Assembly (NCBI GenBank): GCA_937919795.1
Contig: CALFOA010000007.1
Span: 1 to 7,151 of the forward strand
Reading direction: 5' to 3'
Source: an uncultured Neisseria sp.
Lineage (GTDB): Bacteria; Pseudomonadota; Gammaproteobacteria; Burkholderiales; Neisseriaceae
DNA length: 7,151 nt
Shown here: positions 5,275 through 7,151 of the stretch, one piece after another
Position numbering within the stretch: position 1 is the first letter of the stretch
Layout: each line of letters starts with the position of its first letter
Translations under genes and position numbers: made by a program
The notes under the pieces: generated by a model
The model's database searches: none
Seen by the model: only the letters and a program-made list of their open reading frames with translations
Told to the model about the DNA's origin: nothing

Positions 5275-7151
5275 ATGAACCCAGCCGTTTACATCCCCCT
5301 GCGCCTGCACACCGAATTTTCGATTACCGACGGTACGGTACGCATCAAAAACGCGGTCAAGCGCGCGCTCGATTATCGCTTGCCGGCGCTCGCCATCAGC
5401 GATTTGATGAACGGCTTCGGCTGGGTGAAATTCTACAAAGCCTGCCGCGGCGCGGGCATCAAGCCGCTGTTGGCGACTGATGTATGGCTCAGCAATCCGG
5501 CCAATGCCGACCACCCGTTTCGCGCGCTTTTGCTGGCGCGCAACGAAAAAGGCTATCTGCGGCTCAACGAATTGCTCACCCGCGCCTATGTCGGCTCCGA
5601 GCGCCAAGGCGACCGCGCTCTGCTAGACGCGGCTTGGTTCGACGAAGGCGACAACAGCGGCTTAATCTGCTTATCCGGCGCGCATTACGGCGAAGTGGGC
5701 GTGAACTTAATCAACGGCCACGAAGCGGCGGCGCGCGAAGCCGCGCGTAAATATGCGGCTTGGTTTCCCGATGCCTTTTATCTGGAATTGCAACGCCTGC
5801 CTGAAAAACCGCAATGGGAAACCTCGGTAGCCGGTAGCCTGAAACTGGCCGGTGAGTTAGACCTGCCGGTAGTCGCCACCCATCCTACCCAGTTTCTGCA
5901 AGAAGACGATTTCGCCGCCCACGAAGCGCGCGTTTGCATTGCCGAAGGTTGGGTGCTGGCCGACAAAAAACGGCCGCGCGAATTCAGCCACGGCCAGTAT
6001 TTTGTGTCGCCCGAAGTGATGGCCGAGCGCTTTGCCGATGTGCCCGAAGCGCTGCAAAACACCGTTGAAATCGCCAAACGCTGCAACCTCACCCTCACGC
6101 TGGGGCAAAACTTCCTGCCGCTGTTCCCCACTCCCGACGGCTTGTCGCTCGATGATTACCTGATCCAATTATCCAACGAAGGCCTGCAAGAACGCATGGC
6201 GCAGCTCTATCCCGATGAAGACGAGCGCGCCGAAAAAATGCCGGAATATCAGGCGCGGCTGGATTTTGAGTTGAACATCATTATTCAGATGGGCTTTCCG
6301 GGCTACTTCCTGATCGTACAAGACTTCATCAACTGGGCGAAAAACAACGGCTGCCCGGTCGGCCCCGGCCGCGGCTCGGGCGCAGGCTCGCTGGTGGCCT
6401 ATTCACTGAAAATTACCGACCTCGACCCGCTGAAATACGCGCTGCTGTTCGAGCGCTTCCTCAATCCCGAGCGGGTATCGATGCCCGACTTCGATATCGA
6501 CTTCTGCCAGAGCAACCGCGGCCGCGTAATCGAATACGTGCGCGAAAAATACAGCAGCGAGGCGGTGAGCCAGATTGTGACCTTCGGCACCATGTCGTCC
6601 AAAGCGATTATCCGCGACGTCGGCCGCGTGCTCGAATTGCCGTTCACCCTGTGCGACCGCTTGTCCAAGCTGATTCCGCTGGAAGCCAACAAACCGTTGA
6701 GCCTGGAAAAAGCGATGGAAGCCGAGCCGCAAATCGGCGAATTGATTGAAGAAGAAAATGCGCAGGATTTAATCGAATTAGCGAAAAAACTGGAAGACCT
6801 CACCCGCGGCCTCGGCATGCACGCCGGCGGCGTATTGATTGCGCCCGGCAAAATCGCCGATTTCTGCCCGGTGTATCAGGCCGATGAATCCGCCTCGCCG
6901 GTATCGATGTACGACAAGGGCGATGTGGAAGAAGTGGGCTTGGTGAAGTTCGACTTCCTGGGCTTGCGCAACCTCACCATCATCGAAATGGCGCAGGATT
7001 TTATTGCCGCCACCAGCGGCGAAAAAGTCGATGTGTCGCAGCTGCCGCTGGACGATGTCGATGCCTATAAGATTTTTTCCAAAGGCAACACCACCGCCGT
7101 GTTCCAGTTTGAGTCCACCGGCATGAAAAAAATGCTGGTGGCCGCCAAGCC
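5275..7151 (+). CDS. dnaE: DNA polymerase III alpha subunit, N-terminal part (cut by window edge)
   Basis: This is the replicative polymerase catalytic subunit. The window holds 625 codons of an expected 1,140-1,160, with no internal stop. The PHP domain opens at HTEFSITDG (12-20). The first His of the canonical H-x-H is replaced (RLH, 10-12) and TDHG is replaced by SDLMN, so, as in Escherichia coli, its metal site looks dead and proofreading would fall to DnaQ. The palm domain has GPGRGSGAGS (363-372) and MPDFDIDF (403-410), giving catalytic Asp407 and Asp409; the third, Asp560, lies in KFDFLGLR. HAGGV (516-520) and the TTAVFQFES motif near the right edge also match. The beta-clamp, OB-fold and tau-binding regions lie beyond the window. 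Start ATG 5275 has GGA (5266-5268) six bases upstream. An extended -10 promoter precedes it. This is the DnaE1-type enzyme by similarity to E. coli DnaE. Confidence 0.97.
   Translation, partial: MNPAVYIPLRLHTEFSITDGTVRIKNAVKRALDYRLPALAISDLMNGFGWVKFYKACRGAGIKPLLATDVWLSNPANADHPFRALLLARNEKGYLRLNELLTRAYVGSERQGDRALLDAAWFDEGDNSGLICLSGAHYGEVGVNLINGHEAAAREAARKYAAWFPDAFYLELQRLPEKPQWETSVAGSLKLAGELDLPVVATHPTQFLQEDDFAAHEARVCIAEGWVLADKKRPREFSHGQYFVSPEVMAERFADVPEALQNTVEIAKRCNLTLTLGQNFLPLFPTPDGLSLDDYLIQLSNEGLQERMAQLYPDEDERAEKMPEYQARLDFELNIIIQMGFPGYFLIVQDFINWAKNNGCPVGPGRGSGAGSLVAYSLKITDLDPLKYALLFERFLNPERVSMPDFDIDFCQSNRGRVIEYVREKYSSEAVSQIVTFGTMSSKAIIRDVGRVLELPFTLCDRLSKLIPLEANKPLSLEKAMEAEPQIGELIEEENAQDLIELAKKLEDLTRGLGMHAGGVLIAPGKIADFCPVYQADESASPVSMYDKGDVEEVGLVKFDFLGLRNLTIIEMAQDFIAATSGEKVDVSQLPLDDVDAYKIFSKGNTTAVFQFESTGMKKMLVAAK

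Noticed and set aside
5794..5805. CGCCTGCCTGAA inside dnaE as an uptake sequence
   Set aside because: Two mismatches to the window's dialect and fully explained by the coding sequence (RLPEK); mentioned only as a near-match.
1..7151. CRISPR array, tRNA, rRNA, toxin-antitoxin or defence genes
   Set aside because: No regularly spaced direct repeats, no cloverleaf or rRNA stretches recognised, and all long genes are assigned to metabolism, transport or replication.

Overview
The window reads as a stretch of chromosome from a member of the Neisseriaceae. The main clue is the 12-mer TGCCTGTCTGAA, present in five perfect copies (both strands) and all of them intergenic. This is a DNA uptake sequence (DUS) dialect that, from memory, corresponds to TG-wadDUS of Neisseria wadsworthii. 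A 20-bp palindrome of the form ATTCCC-N8-GGGAAT near the left edge matches the neisserial dRS3 repeat. Genus is fairly secure; species is a guess.

Layout, all genes on the + strand. (1) 1-147: dRS3-type palindrome and a one-mismatch DUS-like site. (2) 148-540: small VOC (glyoxalase-fold) protein. (3) 541-675: perfect inverted pair of DUS. (4) 676-2214: hutH, histidine ammonia-lyase, with every catalytic residue I could check in place. (5) 2215-2309: inverted repeat built from an altered DUS. (6) 2310-3023: hutC, GntR-family regulator of histidine use. (7) 3024-3450: AT-richer gap without a convincing gene, carrying a tandem 8-bp repeat and two short hairpins. (8) 3451-4953: AGCS-family sodium:amino-acid symporter, ending in a textbook intrinsic terminator. 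(9) 4954-5274: dense non-coding block with terminator, DUS pair, single DUS, a REPIN-like pair of GC-rich hairpins, then an extended -10 promoter. (10) 5275-end: the first 625 codons of dnaE, cut by the window edge.

How the genes work together: HutH converts histidine to urocanate plus ammonia, and HutC in other bacteria represses hut genes until urocanate releases it. This gives a plausible enzyme-plus-sensor pair. hutU, hutI and hutG/hutF are not in the window, so the rest of the pathway must be elsewhere, left of position 1, or absent. The symporter may import an amino acid feeding catabolism, but its substrate cannot be read from the sequence. dnaE is housekeeping.

I see no evidence for a new defence system, mobile island or other undescribed multi-gene system. 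The points worth a second look are mostly non-coding: the REPIN-like element, the DUS pair whose two arms changed together, the nested inverted repeats around the dnaE -10, the repeats upstream of the symporter, and the isolated hutH-hutC pair.
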